Shown here piece after piece: positions 25,482 through 39,329 of a DNA stretch of 64,000 bases (the first letter of the stretch is position 1; the number at the start of each line of letters is the position of its first letter). The DNA is from Camelus bactrianus. Lineage: Eukaryota; Chordata; Mammalia; Artiodactyla; Camelidae. The stretch spans positions 90,909,104 to 90,973,103 of the forward strand of contig NC_133546.1 of the NCBI RefSeq assembly GCF_048773025.1, in the 5' to 3' direction. The notes under the pieces were generated by a model. That model worked only from the letters and a program-made list of their open reading frames with translations. It was not told the origin of the DNA and ran no database searches. The position numbers and the translations under genes are program-made.

Positions 25482-28400
25482 AGGCAGCTGCGTGGAGGGC
25501 GGCCCCATACCTCCCCCACCCACTCGACCGCGTTCCGGAATTCTGAGTGTGGGGAGGTTCCGTCATCGGTCTGCAGCGCCTGGGATATTCTAAGAGCCTT
25601 CCGCGTGTCTTCCACGAGTGTCTCTTAGTGCGGGCTGCCGGGAAGACGCGGGGGATAGGCTAGAAATGCAGATAGCATCTAGTGCCTCCCCATAGACAGA
25701 TGATGTAATTAGCGGACTTCCGCCTGCCAGGGAACACCTGTGACACCAGGCAGCTGCGTGCAGGGCCGCCCCAAATCTCACCCACACACTAGGCCGCGTT
25801 CCGGAATTCTGAGTGTAGCGAGGTTCCGTCATCTGTATGCAACGCCTGGGATCTCCTAGGAGCCCTCCGCGTGACTTCCCCGAGTGTCTCCTAGTGCGGG
25901 CTGTTGGGGAAATGCGGGAGTTGTCCTGGAAATGCAGGTAGCATCTATTGCCTCCCCCTGGACAAAAGAGGTAATTAGCGGAATTCTCCCAGCCAGGGAA
26001 CACATGTGACACCATGCAGCTGCGTGGAGGGCGGCCCCAAACCTCCCCCATCCACTCGGCCGCGTTCTGGAATTCTGAGAGTGGCGAGGTTCCGTCCTCT
26101 GTCTGCAGCGCCTGGGATCTCCTAGGAGCCCTCCGCGTGACTTCCCCGAGTGTCTCCTAGTGCGGGCTGTTGGGGAAATGCGGGAGTTGTGCTGGAAATG
26201 CAGGTAGCATGTAGTGCCTCCCCTTGGACAGATGAGGTATTTAGCGGACTTCCCCCTGCCAGGGAACCCCAGTGACACCAGGCAGCTGCGTGTAGGGCGG
26301 CCCTAAACCTCCCCCACCCACTCGGCCGGGTTCCGGTATTCTGGGTGTGGGGAGGTTCCGTCCTATGTCTGCAGCACCTGGGATTTCCTAGGAACCATCC
26401 GCGTATCTTCCCCGAGTGTCTCTTTGTGCGGGCTGCCGGGGAAATGCGGGGGTTTGTCTGGAAATGCAGGTAGCATCTAGTGCCTCCCCCTGGACAGATG
26501 AGGTAACTAGCGGACTTCCCCCTGCCAGGGAACACCTGTGACACCAGGCAGCTCCGTGGAGTGCGGCCCCAAGCCTCCCCCACCCACTCGGCCCCGTTCC
26601 GGAATTCTGAGAGTGGGGAGGTTCCGTTCTCTGTCTGCAGCGCCTAGCATCTCCTAGGATCCCTCCGTGTTTCTTCCCCGAGTGTATCCTACTGCGGTGT
26701 GCCAGGGAAATGCGGGGGTTGGGCTGGAAATACAGGTAGTATATAGTGCCTCCCCCTGGACAGGGGAGGTACTTAGCGGACTTCCCCCTTATAGGGAACA
26801 CCTGTGACACGAGGCAGCTGCTTGGAGGGCGGCCACAAACCTCTCCCAACCACTCTGCCGCGTTCCTGAATTCTGAGTGTGGGGAGGTCCGTACACTTTC
26901 TGCAGCGCCTGGGATTTCCTAGGAGCCCTCCATGTGCCTTCCCTTAGTGTCTCCTAGTGCGGGCTGCCAGGGAAATTTGGGGATTGGGCTGGAAATGCAG
27001 GTAGCATGTAGTGCCTCCCTATGTACAGGGGCGGTAATTAGCGGTTTTCCCATCGAGGGAACACATGTGACACCACGCAGCTGCGTGAAGTGCGGCCCCA
27101 AATCTCCCGCACACATTCAGACTCGTTCCGGAATTCTGAGTGTGGGGAAGTCAAGTCCTCGGTCTGAAGAGCCTGGTATCACCTAGGGGCCCTCCACGTG
27201 TCTTCCCGAGTGTCTCCTAGTGCGGGCTGCCGGTGAAAAACGGTCGTTGGGCTGGAAAAGCAGGTAGCTTATAGTGCCTCCCCCTGGATTGTGGAGGTAA
27301 TTAGCGGATTTCCCCTGCAAGGGAACACATGTGACACCAGGCAGCTGCGTGGAGTGCGGCCCCAAAACTCTCCCAACAACTTGGCCGCGTTCCAGATTTC
27401 TGAGTGTGGGGAGATTCCGTACTCTGTCTGCAGAACCTAGGATCTCCTAGTAGCCCTCCGGGTGTCTTCCCCGAGTGTCTCCTAGGGCGGGATGCCGGGG
27501 AAAGGCGGAGGTTGGGCTGGAAATGCAGGTAGCATGTAGTGCCTCCCCCTGGACAGGGGAGGTAATTAGCGGAATTGCCCCTGCCAGGGAACACATGTGA
27601 CACCAGGCATCTGTTTGGGGGGTGGTCCTAATCATCCCCCACCCACTCGGCCGCGTTCCGGAATTCTGAGTGTGGGGAAGTTCCGTAATCTGTCTGCAGT
27701 GCCTGGGACCTCCTAGGATAACTCCGCGAGTCTTCCCCGTTTGTATCCAAGTGCGGGGTGCTGGGGAAATGCGGGGGTTGTGCTGGAAATACAGGTAGAA
27801 TATAGTGCCTCCCACTGGACAGGGGAGGTAATTAGCGGACCTCCCCCTTGTAGGGAACACCTGTGACACGAGGCAGCTGCGTGGACGGTGGCCACAAACC
27901 TCTCTCACCCACTCTGCCGCGTTCCTGAATTCTGAGTGTGGGGAGGTCCGTACACATTCTGCAGCGCCTGGGATTTCCTAGGAGCCCTCCATGTGTCTTC
28001 CCCTAGTGTCTCTTATTGCGGGCTGCCTGGGATAGGCGGGGGTTGGGCTGGAAATGTAGGTAGCATCTAGTGCCTCCCCCTGGACAGATGAGGTAATTAG
28101 CGGAATTCCCCCTGCCATGGAACACCTGTGACAGCAGGCATCTGCGTGGAAGGCGGCCCCAAACCTCCCCCACCCACTCGACCGTGTCCCGGAATTCTGA
28201 GTGTGGGGAGGTTCCGTCCTCTGTCTGCAGCGCCTGGGATCTCCTAGGAGCCTTCCGCGTGCCTTCCACGAGTGTCTCCTAGTGCGGGTTGCCGGGAAAA
28301 CGCGGGGGATAGGCTAGAAATACAGGTAGCATCTAGTGCCTCCCCCTGGACAGATGAGGTAATAAGCGGAATTCCCCCTGCAAGGGAACTCCTGTGACAC

Positions 28401-29799
28401 CAGGCAGCTCTCTGGATGGCGGCCCAAACCTCCCCCACCCACTCGGCCGCGTTCCGGAATTCTGAGTGTGGCGAGGTTCCGTCCTCTCTCTACAGCACCT
28501 GGGATCTCCTAGGAGCCATCCGCGTGTCTTCCTCGAGTGTCTCCTAGTGCGGGCTGCCGGGGAATGCCGGAGGGTGACTGGAAATGCAGGTACCATCTAG
28601 TGCCTCCACCTGGAAAGATGAGGTAATTAGCGGAATTCCCACTGCCAAGAACACCTGTGACACCAGGCAGCTACGTGGAGGTCGGCCCCAAACCTCCCCC
28701 ACCCACTCGGCCGCGTTCCAGAATTCTGAGTGTTACGAAGTTCCGTCCTCGGTCTGCAGCGCCTGGGATCTTCTAGGAGCCTTCCGCCTGTCTTCCCCGA
28801 GTGGATCCTTGAGCGGGCTGCCGGGGAAAGGCGGGGGGTTTTCTGGAAATGCAGGTAGCATCTAGTGCCTCCCACTGGATAGATGAGGTAATTAGCGGAC
28901 TTCCCCCTGGCAGGGAACACATGTGACAGTAGGCATCTGCGTGGATGGCGGCCCCAAACTGACCCCGCCCACTCGAACCCATTCCGGATTTCTGAGTATG
29001 GCGATGTTCCGTCCACTGTCTGCAGCGCCTGGGATCTCCTAGGAGTCCACCGCGTGTCTTCCCGGAATGGTTCTTAGTGCGGTCTGCCGGGGAAAGGCGG
29101 TGGTTGGGCTGGAAATGCAGGTAGCATCTAGTGCCTCCCCCTGGACAGATGAGGTAATTAGCGGACTTCCCCCTGCCTGGGAACACCTGTGACACCAGGC
29201 ATCTGCGTGGAGGTCGGCCCCAAACTTCCCCACCCACTCGGCCGCGTTCCAGAATTCTAAGTGTGGCGAGGTTCCGTCCTCGGTCTGCAGTGCCTGGAAT
29301 CTCCTAGGAATCCTCCCCGTGTCTCCCCCGAGTGTCTCATAGTGCGGGCTGCCGGGTAAAGGCGGGGGTAGGTCTGGAATTGCAGGTAGAATCTAGTGCC
29401 TCCCCCTGGACACTTCAGGTAATTAGTGGACTTCCCCCTGCCAGGGAACACTTGTGACACCAGGCAGCTACGTGAAAGGCGGCCCCAAACCTCCCCCACC
29501 CACTAGGCCGCGTTCAGGAATTCTGAGTGTGGGTAGTTTCCGTCCTCTGTCTGCAGCGCCTGTGATCTACAAGGAGCTCTCCGCGTGTCATACCCGAAAG
29601 TCTCTTAGTGCGGGCTGCAGGGGAAAGGCGGTGGTTGGGCTGGAAATGCAGGTAGCATCTAGTGCCTCCCCCTGGACACATGAGGTAATTAGCGGACTTC
29701 CCCATGCCAGGGAACACCTGTGACACCAGGAAGCTGCGTGGAGGGCTGCCCAAAATCTCCCCCACCCACTCGGCCACGTTCCGGAATTCTGAGTGTGGG
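23961..29799. repeat. 22-monomer HOR (5839 bp), copy 1
   Basis: The unit spans 22 monomers and matches 29800-35638 at a constant offset of 5839 bp. It begins inside the second 7-mer unit. It contains a class B run at about 26690-28010 (B1 marker at 27148) between class A stretches. The boundary at 23960/29799 is set by the first mismatch going upstream (GTGGCGAGG against GTGGGGAGG). The true breakpoint could lie some tens of bases to either side because all monomers are similar. Confidence 0.94.
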
Positions 29800-32700
29800 G
29801 AGGTTCCGTCCTCTGTCTGCAGCGCCTGGGATCTCCTAGGAGCCTTCTGCATGTATTCCCCGAGTGTCTCCTAGTGCGGGCTGCCGGGAAAACGCGGGGG
29901 ATAGGCTAGAAATGCAGGTAGCATCTAGTGCCTCCCCCTGGACAGATGAGGTAATAAGCGGAATTCCCCCTGCCAGGGAACACCTGTGACAACAGGCAGC
30001 TGCGTGTAGGGCTGCCCCAAACCTCCCACACACACTAGGACGCGTTCCAGAATTCTGAGTGTGGCGAGGTTCTGTCCTCTGTATTCAGCACCTGGGATCT
30101 CCTAGGAGCCCTCCGCGTGTCTTCCCTGATTGTCTCCTAGTGCGGGATTTGGGGAAATGCGGGGGTTGAGCTGGATACGCAGGTAGCATCTAGTGCCTCC
30201 CCCTGGACAGATGAGGTAATTAGCGGAATTCCCCCTGCCAGGGAACACCTGAGACACCAGGCAGCTGCGTGGAGGGCGGCCCCAAACCTCCCCCACCCAC
30301 TCTGCTGAGTTCCGGAATTCTGAGTGTGGCGAGGTTCCGTCCTCTGTCTGCAGTGCCTGGGATCTCCTAGGAGTCCACCATGTGTCTTCCCCGAGTGTCT
30401 CCTAGTGCGGGCTGCCGGGGAAACCCGGGCGGGGGGCTGGAAATGCAGATAGCATCTAGTGCCTCCCCCTGGACAGATGAGGATATTAGCGGAATTCCTC
30501 CTGCCAGGGAACACCTGTGACAATAGGCAGCTGCGTGGAGGGCTGCCCCAAACCTCCCCCACCCACTAGACCGCGTTCCGGAATTCTGAGTGTGGGGAGG
30601 TTTCGTCATCTGTTTGCAGCGCCTGGGATCTCCTAGGAGACTTCCGTGTGTCTTCCAAGATTGTCTCCTAGTGCGGGCTGCCGGGGAAACCCGGGGGGGG
30701 CTGGAAATGCAGGTAGCATCTAGTGCCTCCCCCTGGAAAGATGAGGTAATTAGCGGAATTCCCACTGTCAGGGAACACCTGTTACACCAGGCAGCTGCGT
30801 GGAGGTCGGCCCCAAACCTCCCCCACCCACTCGGCCGCGTTCCAGAATTCTGAGTGTGGCGAGGTTCCGTCCTCGTTCTGCAGCGCCTGGGATTTCCTAG
30901 GAGCCCTCCGCCTGTCTTCCCCGAGTGTATCCATGAGTGGGCTGACGGGGAAAGGCGGGGGTTGGGCTGGAAATACAGGTAGCATCTAGTGCCTCCCCCT
31001 GGACAGATGAGGTAATTAGCGGATTTCCCCATGCCAGGGAACACATGTGACACCAGGCAACTGCGTGGATGGCGGCCCCAAACCTCCCACACCCACTCGA
31101 CCCCGTTCCGGAATTCTTAGTGGGGCAAGGCTCCGTCCTCTGTCTGCAGCGCCTGGGATCTCCTAGGAGTCCACCGCGTGTCTTCCCCGAGTGTCTCATA
31201 TTGCAGGCTGCCTGGGAAAGACGGTGGTTGTGCTGGAAATGTAGGTAGCATCTAGTGCCTCCCCCTGGACAGATGAGGTAATTAGCGGAATTCCTCCTGC
31301 CAGGGAACACCTGTGACAATAGGCAGCTGCGTGGAGGGCGGCCCCATACCTCCCCCACCCACTCGACCGCGTTCCGGAATTCTGAGTGTGGGGAGGTTCC
31401 GTCATCGGTCTGCAGCGCCTGGGATATCCTAAGAGCCTTCCGCGTGTCTTCCACGAGTGTCTCTTAGTGCGGGCTGCCGGGAAGACGCGGGGGATAGGCT
31501 AGAAATGCAGATAGCATCTAGTGCCTCCCCATAGACAGATGAGGTAATTAGCGGACTTCCGCCTGCCAGGGAACACCTGTGACACCAGGCAGCTGCGTGC
31601 AGGGCCGCCCCAAATCTCACCCACACACTAGGCCGCGTTCCGGAATTCTGAGTGTAGCGAGGTTCCGTCATCTGTATGCAACGCCTGGGATCTCCTAGGA
31701 GCCCTCCGCGTGACTTCCCCGAGTGTCTCCTAGTGCGGGCTGTTGGGGAAATGCGGGAGTTGTGCTGGAAATGCAGGTAGCATCTATTGCCTCCCCCTGG
31801 ACAAAAGAGGTAATTAGCGGAATTCTCCCAGCCAGGGAACACATGTGACACCATGCAGCTGCGTGGAGGGCGGCCCCAAACCTCCCCCATCCACTCGGCC
31901 GCGTTCTGGAATTCTGAGAGTGGCGAGGTTCCGTCCTCTGTCTGCAGCGACTGGGATCTCCTAGGAGCCCTCCGCGTGACTTCCCCGAGTGTCTCCTAGT
32001 GCGGGCTGTTGGGGAAATGCGGGAGTTGTGCTGGAAATGCAGGTAGCATGTAGTGCCTCCCCTTGGACAGATGAGGTATTTAGCGGACTTCCCCCTGCCA
32101 GGGAACCCCAGTGACACCAGGCAGCTGCGTGTAGGGCGGCCCCAAACCTCCCCCACCCACTCGGCCGGGTTCCGGTATTCTGGGTGTGGGGAGGTTCCGT
32201 CCTATGTCTGCAGCACCTGGGATTTCCTAGGAACCATCCGCGTATCTTCCCCGAGTGTCTCTTTGTGCGGGCTGCCGGGGAAATGCGGGGGTTTGTCTGG
32301 AAATGCAGGTAGCATCTAGTGCCTCCCCCTGGACAGATGAGGTAACTAGCGGACTTCCCCCTGCCAGGGAACACCTGTGACACCAGGCAGCTCCGTGGAG
32401 TGCGGCCCCAAGCCTCCCCCACCCACTCGGCCCCGTTCCGGAATTCTGAGAGTGGGGAGGTTCCGTTCTCTGTCTGCAGCGCCTAGCATCTCCTAGGATC
32501 CCTCCGTGTTTCTTCCCCGAGTGTATCCTACTGCGGTGTGCCAGGGAAATGCGGGGGTTGGGCTGGAAATACAGGTAGTATATAGTGCCTCCCCCTGGAC
32601 AGGGGAGGTACTTAGCGGACTTCCCCCTTATAGGGAACACCTGTGACACGAGGCAGCTGCTTGGAGGGCGGCCACAAACCTCTCCCAACCACTCTGCCGC

Positions 32701-35638
32701 GTTCCTGAATTCTGAGTGTGGGGAGGTCCGTACACTTTCTGCAGCGCCTGGGATTTCCTAGGAGCCCTCCATGTGCCTTCCCTTAGTGTCTCCTAGTGCG
32801 GGCTGCCAGGGAAATTTGGGGATTGGGCTGGAAATGCAGGTAGCATGTAGTGCCTCCCTATGTACAGGGGCGGTAATTAGCGGTTTTCCCATCGAGGGAA
32901 CACATGTGACACCACGCAGCTGCGTGAAGTGCGGCCCCAAACCTCCCGCACACATTCAGACTCGTTCCGGAATTCTGAGTGTGGGGAAGTCAAGTCCTCG
33001 GTCTGAAGAGCCTGGTATCACCTAGGGGCCCTCCACGTGTCTTCCCGAGTGTCTCCTAGTGCGGGCTGCCGGTGAAAAACGGTCGTTGGGCTGGAAAAGC
33101 AGGTAGCTTATAGTGCCTCCCCCTGGATTGTGGAGGTAATTAGCGGATTTCCCCTGCAAGGGAACACATGTGACACCAGGCAGCTGCGTGGAGTGCGGCC
33201 CCAAAACTCTCCCAACAACTTGGCCGCGTTCCAGATTTCTGAGTGTGGGGAGATTCCGTACTCTGTCTGCAGAACCTAGGATCTCCTAGTAGCCCTCCGG
33301 GTGTCTTCCCCGAGTGTCTCCTAGGGCGGGATGCCGGGGAAAGGCGGAGGTTGGGCTGGAAATGCAGGTAGCATGTAGTGCCTCCCCCTGGACAGGGGAG
33401 GTAATTAGCGGAATTGCCCCTGCCAGGGAACACATGTGACACCAGGCATCTGTTTGGGGGGTGGTCCTAATCATCCCCCACCCACTCGGCCGCGTTCCGG
33501 AATTCTGAGTGTGGGGAAGTTCCGTAATCTGTCTGCAGTGCCTGGGACCTCCTAGGATAACTCCGCGAGTCTTCCCCGTTTGTATCCAAGTGCGGGGTGC
33601 TGGGGAAATGCGGGGGTTGTGCTGGAAATACAGGTAGAATATAGTGCCTCCCACTGGACAGGGGAGGTAATTAGCGGACCTCCCCCTTGTAGGGAACACC
33701 TGTGACACGAGGCAGCTGCGTGGACGGTGGCCACAAACCTCTCTCACCCACTCTGCCGCGTTCCTGAATTCTGAGTGTGGGGAGGTCCGTACACATTCTG
33801 CAGCGCCTGGGATTTCCTAGGAGCCCTCCATGTGTCTTCCCCTAGTGTCTCTTATTGCGGGCTGCCTGGGATAGGCGGGGGTTGGGCTGGAAATGTAGGT
33901 AGCATCTAGTGCCTCCCCCTGGACAGATGAGGTAATTAGCGGAATTCCCCCTGCCATGGAACACCTGTGACAGCAGGCATCTGCGTGGAAGGCGGCCCCA
34001 AACCTCCCCCACCCACTCGACCGTGTCACGGAATTCTGAGTGTGGGGAGGTTCCGTCCTCTGTCTGCAGCGCCTGGGATCTCCTAGGAGCCTTCCGCGTG
34101 CCTTCCACGAGTGTCTCCTAGTGCGGGTTGCCGGGAAAACGCGGGGGATAGGCTAGAAATACAGGTAGCATCTAGTGCCTCCCCCTGGACAGATGAGGTA
34201 ATAAGCGGAATTCCCCCTGCAAGGGAACTCCTGTGACACCAGGCAGCTCTCTGGATGGCGGCCCAAACCTCCCCACCCACTCGGCCGCGTTCCGGAATTC
34301 TGAGTGTGGCGAGGTTCCGTCCTCTCTCTACAGCACCTGGGATCTCCTAGGAGCCATCCGCGTGTCTTCCTCGAGTGTCTCCTAGTGCGGGCTGCCGGGG
34401 AATGCCGGGGGGTGACTGGAAATGCAGGTACCATCTAGTGCCTCCACCTGGAAAGATGAGGTAATTAGCGGAATTCCCACTGCCAGAGAACACCTGTGAC
34501 ACCAGGCAGCTACGTGGAGGTCGGCCCCAAACCTCCCCCACCCACTCGGCCGCGTTCCAGAATTCTGAGTGTTACGAAGTTCTGTCCTCGGTCTGCAGCG
34601 CCTGGGATCTTCTAGGAGCCTTCCGCCTGTCTTCCCCGAGTGGATCCTTGAGCGGGCTGCCGGGGAAAGGCGGGGGGTTTTCTGGAAATGCAGGTAGCAT
34701 CTAGTGCCTCCCACTGGATAGATGAGGTAATTAGCGGACTTCCCCCTGGCAGGGAACACATGTGACAGTAGGCATCTGCGTGGATGGCGGCCCCAAACTG
34801 ACCCCGCCCACTCGAACCCATTCCGGATTTCTGAGTATGGCGATGTTCCGTCCACTGTCTGCAGCGCCTGGGATCTCCTAGGAGTCCACCGCGTGTCTTC
34901 CCGGAATGGTTCTTAGTGCGGTCTGCCGGGGAAAGGCGGTGGTTGGGCTGGAAATGCAGGTAGCATCTAGTGCCTCCCCCTGGACAGATGAGGTAATTAG
35001 CGGACTTCCCCCTGCCTGGGAACACCTGTGACACCAGGCATCTGCGTGGAGGTCGGCCCCAAACTTCCCCACCCACTCGGCCGCGTTCCAGAATTCTAAG
35101 TGTGGCGAGGTTCCGTCCTCGGTCTGCAGTGCCTGGAATCTCCTAGGAATCCTCCCCGTGTCTCCCCCGAGTGTCTCATAGTGCGGGCTGCCGGGTAAAG
35201 GCGGGGGTAGGTCTGGAATTGCAGGTAGAATCTAGTGCCTCTCCCTGGACACTTCAGGTAATTAGTGGACTTCCCCCTGCCAGGGAACACTTGTGACACC
35301 AGGCAGCTACGTGAAAGGCGGCCCCAAACCTCCCCCACCCACTAGGCCGCGTTCAGGAATTCTGAGTGTGGGTAGTTTCCGTCCTCTGTCTGCAGCGCCT
35401 GTGATCTACAAGGAGCTCTCCGCGTGTCATACCCGAAAGTCTCTTAGTGCGGGCTGCAGGGGAAAGGCGGTGGTTGGGCTGGAAATGCAGGTAGCATCTA
35501 GTGCCTCCCCCTGGACACATGAGGTAATTAGCGGACTTCCCCATGCCAGGGAACACCTGTGACACCAGGAAGCTGCGTGGAGGGCTGCCCAAAATCTCCC
35601 CCACCCACTCGGCCACGTTCCGGAATTCTGAGTGTGGG
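29800..35638. repeat. 22-monomer HOR (5839 bp), copy 2
   Basis: This is the second copy. Homology to copy 1 runs on to 35681, where the sequence switches to a different class A monomer. I noticed roughly a dozen to fifteen differences from copy 1. Two are opposite one-base length changes: one C fewer in a C run near 34273, and one base more near 34484. They cancel, so the offset stays 5839. The class B run is at about 32530-33850, with the B1 marker at 32987. Confidence 0.94.
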
Positions 35639-36872
35639 GAGGTTCCGTCCTCTGTCTGCAGCGCCTGGGATCTCCTAGGAGTCCTACGCGTGTCTTCCCC
35701 GAGTGTCTCCTACTGCGGGCTGCCTTGGAAAGGCGGGGGTTGGGCTGGAAATGTAGGTAGCATCTAGTGCCTCCCCCTGGACAAATGAGGTAATTAGCGG
35801 AATTCCCCCTGCCAGGGAACACCTGTGACACCAGACAACTGCGTGAAAGGCGGCCCCAAACCTCCCCCACCCACTCGAACCAGTTCCAGAATTCTGATTA
35901 TGGCGAGGTTCCGTCCTCTGTTTGCAGCGCCTGGGATCTCCTAGGAGCCTTCCTCGTGACTTCCACGAGTGTCTCCTAGTGCGGGTTGCCGGGAAAACGC
36001 GGGGGATAGGCTAGAAATGCAGGTAGCATATAGTGCCTCCCCATGGACAGATGAGGTAATTAGCGGACTTCCGCCTCACAGGGAACACCTGTGACAACAG
36101 GCAGCTGCGTGGAGGGCGGCCGAAAACCTCAACCAACCACTCGGCCACATTCCGGAATTCTGAGGGTGGCGAGTATCCGTCCTCTGTCTGCAGCGACTGG
36201 GATCTCCTAGGAGTCCTCCGCGTGTCTTCCCCGAGTGTCTCCTAGTGCGGGCTACCGGGGAAATTAGGGGGTTTGTCTGGAAATGCATGTAGCATCTAGT
36301 GCCTCCCCCTGGATAGATGAGTTATTTAACGGAATTCCCACTGCCAGGGAAAACCTGTTACACCAGGCAGCTGCGTGGAGGGCGGCCCCAATCCTACCCC
36401 ACCCACTCGGCCGCGTTCCGGAATTCTGAGTGTGGCGAGGTTCCGTCCTCGGCCTGCAGCGCCTGGGATCTCCTAGGAGCCTTCCGCCTGTCTTCCCCGA
36501 GTTGATCCTTGAGCGGGCTGCCGGGGAAAGCGGGGGTTGTGCTGGAAATGCAGGTAGCCTCTAGTGCCTCCCACTGGACAGATGAGGTAATTAGCGGACT
36601 TCCCCCTGGCAAGGAACACATGTGACACCAGGCAGCTGCGTGGATGGCGGCCCCAAACTTCCCACACACAATCACCCCGTTCCGTAATTCTGAGTATGGC
36701 GAGGTTCCGTCCTCTGTCTGCTGCGCCTGGGATCTCCTAGGAGTCCACCGCGTGTCTTCCCCGAGTGTATCCTATTGTGGGCTGCCGGGGAAAGGCGGGG
36801 GTTGGGATGGAAATGTAGGTAGCTTCTAGTGCCTCACCCTGGACAGATGAGTTTATTAGCGGAATTCCTCCT
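35639..36872. repeat. Irregular class A monomers after the 22-mer HOR
   Basis: About 4.6 class A monomers show more private substitutions than the HOR copies. Examples are CAACCAACCACTCGG near 36130 and CTGCTGCGCC in place of CTGCAGCGCC near 36717, which destroys the PstI site. The last monomer switches near 36873 into class B sequence within a single period, without a change of phase. Confidence 0.8.
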
Positions 36873-38536
36873 GCCAGGGAACACATGTGACACCACGCAG
36901 CTGCGTGATGGGCGGCCCCAAACCTCCCACACACATTCGGACTCGTTCCGGAATTCTGAGGGTGGGGAAGTCAAGTCTTCGATCTGAAGCGCCTGGTATT
37001 ATCTAGGAGCCCAACACGTGTCTTCCCGAGTGTCTCCTAGTGCGGGATGCTGGTGAAAAACGGTCGTTGGGCTGGAAAAGCAGGTAGCATGTAGTGCCTC
37101 CCCCTGGATAGTGGAGGTAATTAGCGGATTTCCCCTGCAAGGGAACACATGTGACACCAGTCAGCTGTGTGGAGGGCGGCCCAAAATCTCCCCCACCCAC
37201 TCGGCCGCGTTCCGGAATTCTGAGTGTTGGGAGGTTCCGTACTCTGACTGCAGCGCCTTTGATCACCTAGGAGCCCTCCGCGTGTATTCGCCGAGTGTTT
37301 ACTTGTGGGGGTGGCAGGGAAATCCTGGTGTTGTCCTGGAATTTCAGGTAGCATCTAGGGTCTCCCCCTGGGCAGGAGAGGTAAAAGCAGAATTCCCCCT
37401 GACATGGAACACCTTTGACACCAGGCAGCTGATTGGAGGGCGGCCCCAAACCTCCCCCACCCACTCGGACGCGTTCCGGATATCTGAGTGTGGGGAGGTT
37501 CCGTCCTCGGTTTGCAGCGCCTGGGATCTTCTAGGAGCACTCCGCGTGTCTTCCCGGAGTGTCTACTTGTGCGGGCTACAAAGAAAATGCGGGGGTTGTG
37601 CTGGAATAGCTGGTAGCATGTAGTGCCTCCCCCTGAACAGGGAAGGTAATCAGCCGAATTCACCCTGCCAGGGAACACCTGTGACAAGAGGCAACTGCGT
37701 GGCGGGTGGCCCCATACCTCCCACACCCACTCGGGCTTGTTCTGGAATTCTGAGTGTGGGGAGGTCCCGTCTTCGGTCTAAAGCGCCTGGTACCACCTAG
37801 GAGCCCTCCACGTGTCTTCCCGTGTGTCTCCTAGTGCGGGATGTCGGGGAAATTTGGGGGTTTGGCTGGAAATGCAGGTAGAATGTAGTGCCTCCCTCAG
37901 GACCAGGGAGGTTATTAGCGGATTTCCCCTGCCAGGGAACACCTGTGACAGCAGGTAGCTGCGTGGAATCCGGGCCCAAACATTTCCCACCCAATTGGCC
38001 ACGTTCCGGAATTCTGAGTGTGGGGAGGTTTCGTCCTCTGTCTGCAGTGCCTGGGATCTCCTAGGAGCCCTCTGCGTGTCTTCCACATTGTACCTTTTTG
38101 CGGGGTGCCGGGGAAATGAGGGGGTTGGGCTGGAAATGCAGGTAGCATCTAGTGCCTCCCACTGGACAGGGGAGGTAATTAGCGGCTTCCCCCTGCCAGG
38201 GAACACATGTGATACCAGGCAGCTTCGTGGAGGGTGGCCCCAAATCTCCCACACCCACTCGGCCGTGTTCCGGAATTTTGAGTGTGGGGAGGTCTTTACA
38301 CTGTCTGCAGAAATTGGGATCTTCTAGGAGCCCTCCGCGTTCCTTCCCCGAGTGTCTCCTATTGCGGGCTGCCCGGAAATAAGGGGGTTGTGCTGTAAAA
38401 GAAGGTAACATGTAGTGTCTCCCCCGGGACAGGGGAGGAAATTAGCGGAATTCACCCAGCCAGGAAACACCTGTGACACCAGGCAGCTGCGTACAGGGTG
38501 GTACCAAACATCCCCCACCCACACGGCAGCGTTCCG

Positions 38537-38802
38537 GAATTCTGAGAGTGGGGAAGTTCCGTACTCTGTCCGCAGAGCCTGGGATCTCCTAGGATCCCTC
38601 CGCGTGTCTTCCCCGAGTGTATACTAGTGCGGGGTGCCTTGGAAATGCGGGGGTTGTGCTGGAAATACAGGTAGTATATAGTGCCTCCCCCTGGACAGGG
38701 GAGGTAATTAGCGGACCTCCCCCTTGTAGGGAACACCTGTGACACGAGGCAGCTGCGTGGATGGCGGCCACAAACCTCTCCCACCCACTCTGCCGCGTTC
38801 CT
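38537..38802 (+). repeat. Reference class B2 monomer (266 bp)
   Basis: This monomer carries AGTATATAGTGCC and GGACAGGGGAGGTAATTAGC instead of the class A ATCTAGTGCC and ACAGATGAGG. It is followed by CTTGTAGGGAACACC and a CGAGGCAGC variant. B2 monomers usually lie immediately before a monomer with the shortened GGTCCGTACAC segment and a B1 monomer, so the B types travel as a small ordered set. Confidence 0.82.
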
Positions 38803-39065
38803 GAATTCTGAGTGTGGGGAGTTCCGTACACTTTCTGCAGCGCCTGGGATTTCCTAGGAGCCCTCCATGTGTCTTCCCCTAGTGTCTCCTAGTGCGGGCT
38901 GCCGGGGAAATTTGGGGATTGGGCTGGAAATGCAGGTAGCATGTAGTGCCTCCCTCTGTACAGGGGCGGTAATTAGCGGTTTTCCCATCGAGGAAACACA
39001 TGTGACACCAGGCAGCTGCGTGAAGTGCGGCCCCAAACCTCCCACACACATTCAGACACGTTCCG

Positions 39066-39329
39066 GAATTCTGAGTGTGGGGAAGTCAAGTCTTCGGTCT
39101 GAAGCACCTGGTATCACCTAGGGGCCCTCCACGTGTCTTTCCGAGTGTCTCCTAGTGCGGGCTGCCGGTGAAAAACGGTCGTTGGGCTGCAAAAGCAGGT
39201 AGCATGTAGTGCCTCCCCCTGGATTTTGGAGGTAATTAGCGGATTTTCCCTGCAAGGGAACACATGTGACACCAGGCAGCTGCGTGGAGGGCGGCCCCAA
39301 AACTCTCCCACAAACTTGGCCGCGTTCCA
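39066..39329 (+). repeat. Reference class B1 monomer (264 bp, AAGTCAAGTC marker)
   Basis: This monomer carries the B1 marker AAGTCAAGTC followed by TTCGGTCTGAAG, which replaces the usual GAGGTTCCGTCC and CTGCAG segment, so the PstI site is lost. I find the marker 14 times, starting at 6201, 10971, 15741, 18387, 27148, 32987, 36968, 39083, 45056, 50621, 52477, 55129, 59635 and 62287. Successive spacings are close to whole multiples of 265 bp, except 39083 to 45056 (about 22.5 periods), which is explained by the half monomer at 44375. The marker is a convenient ruler for HOR phase. Confidence 0.88.
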
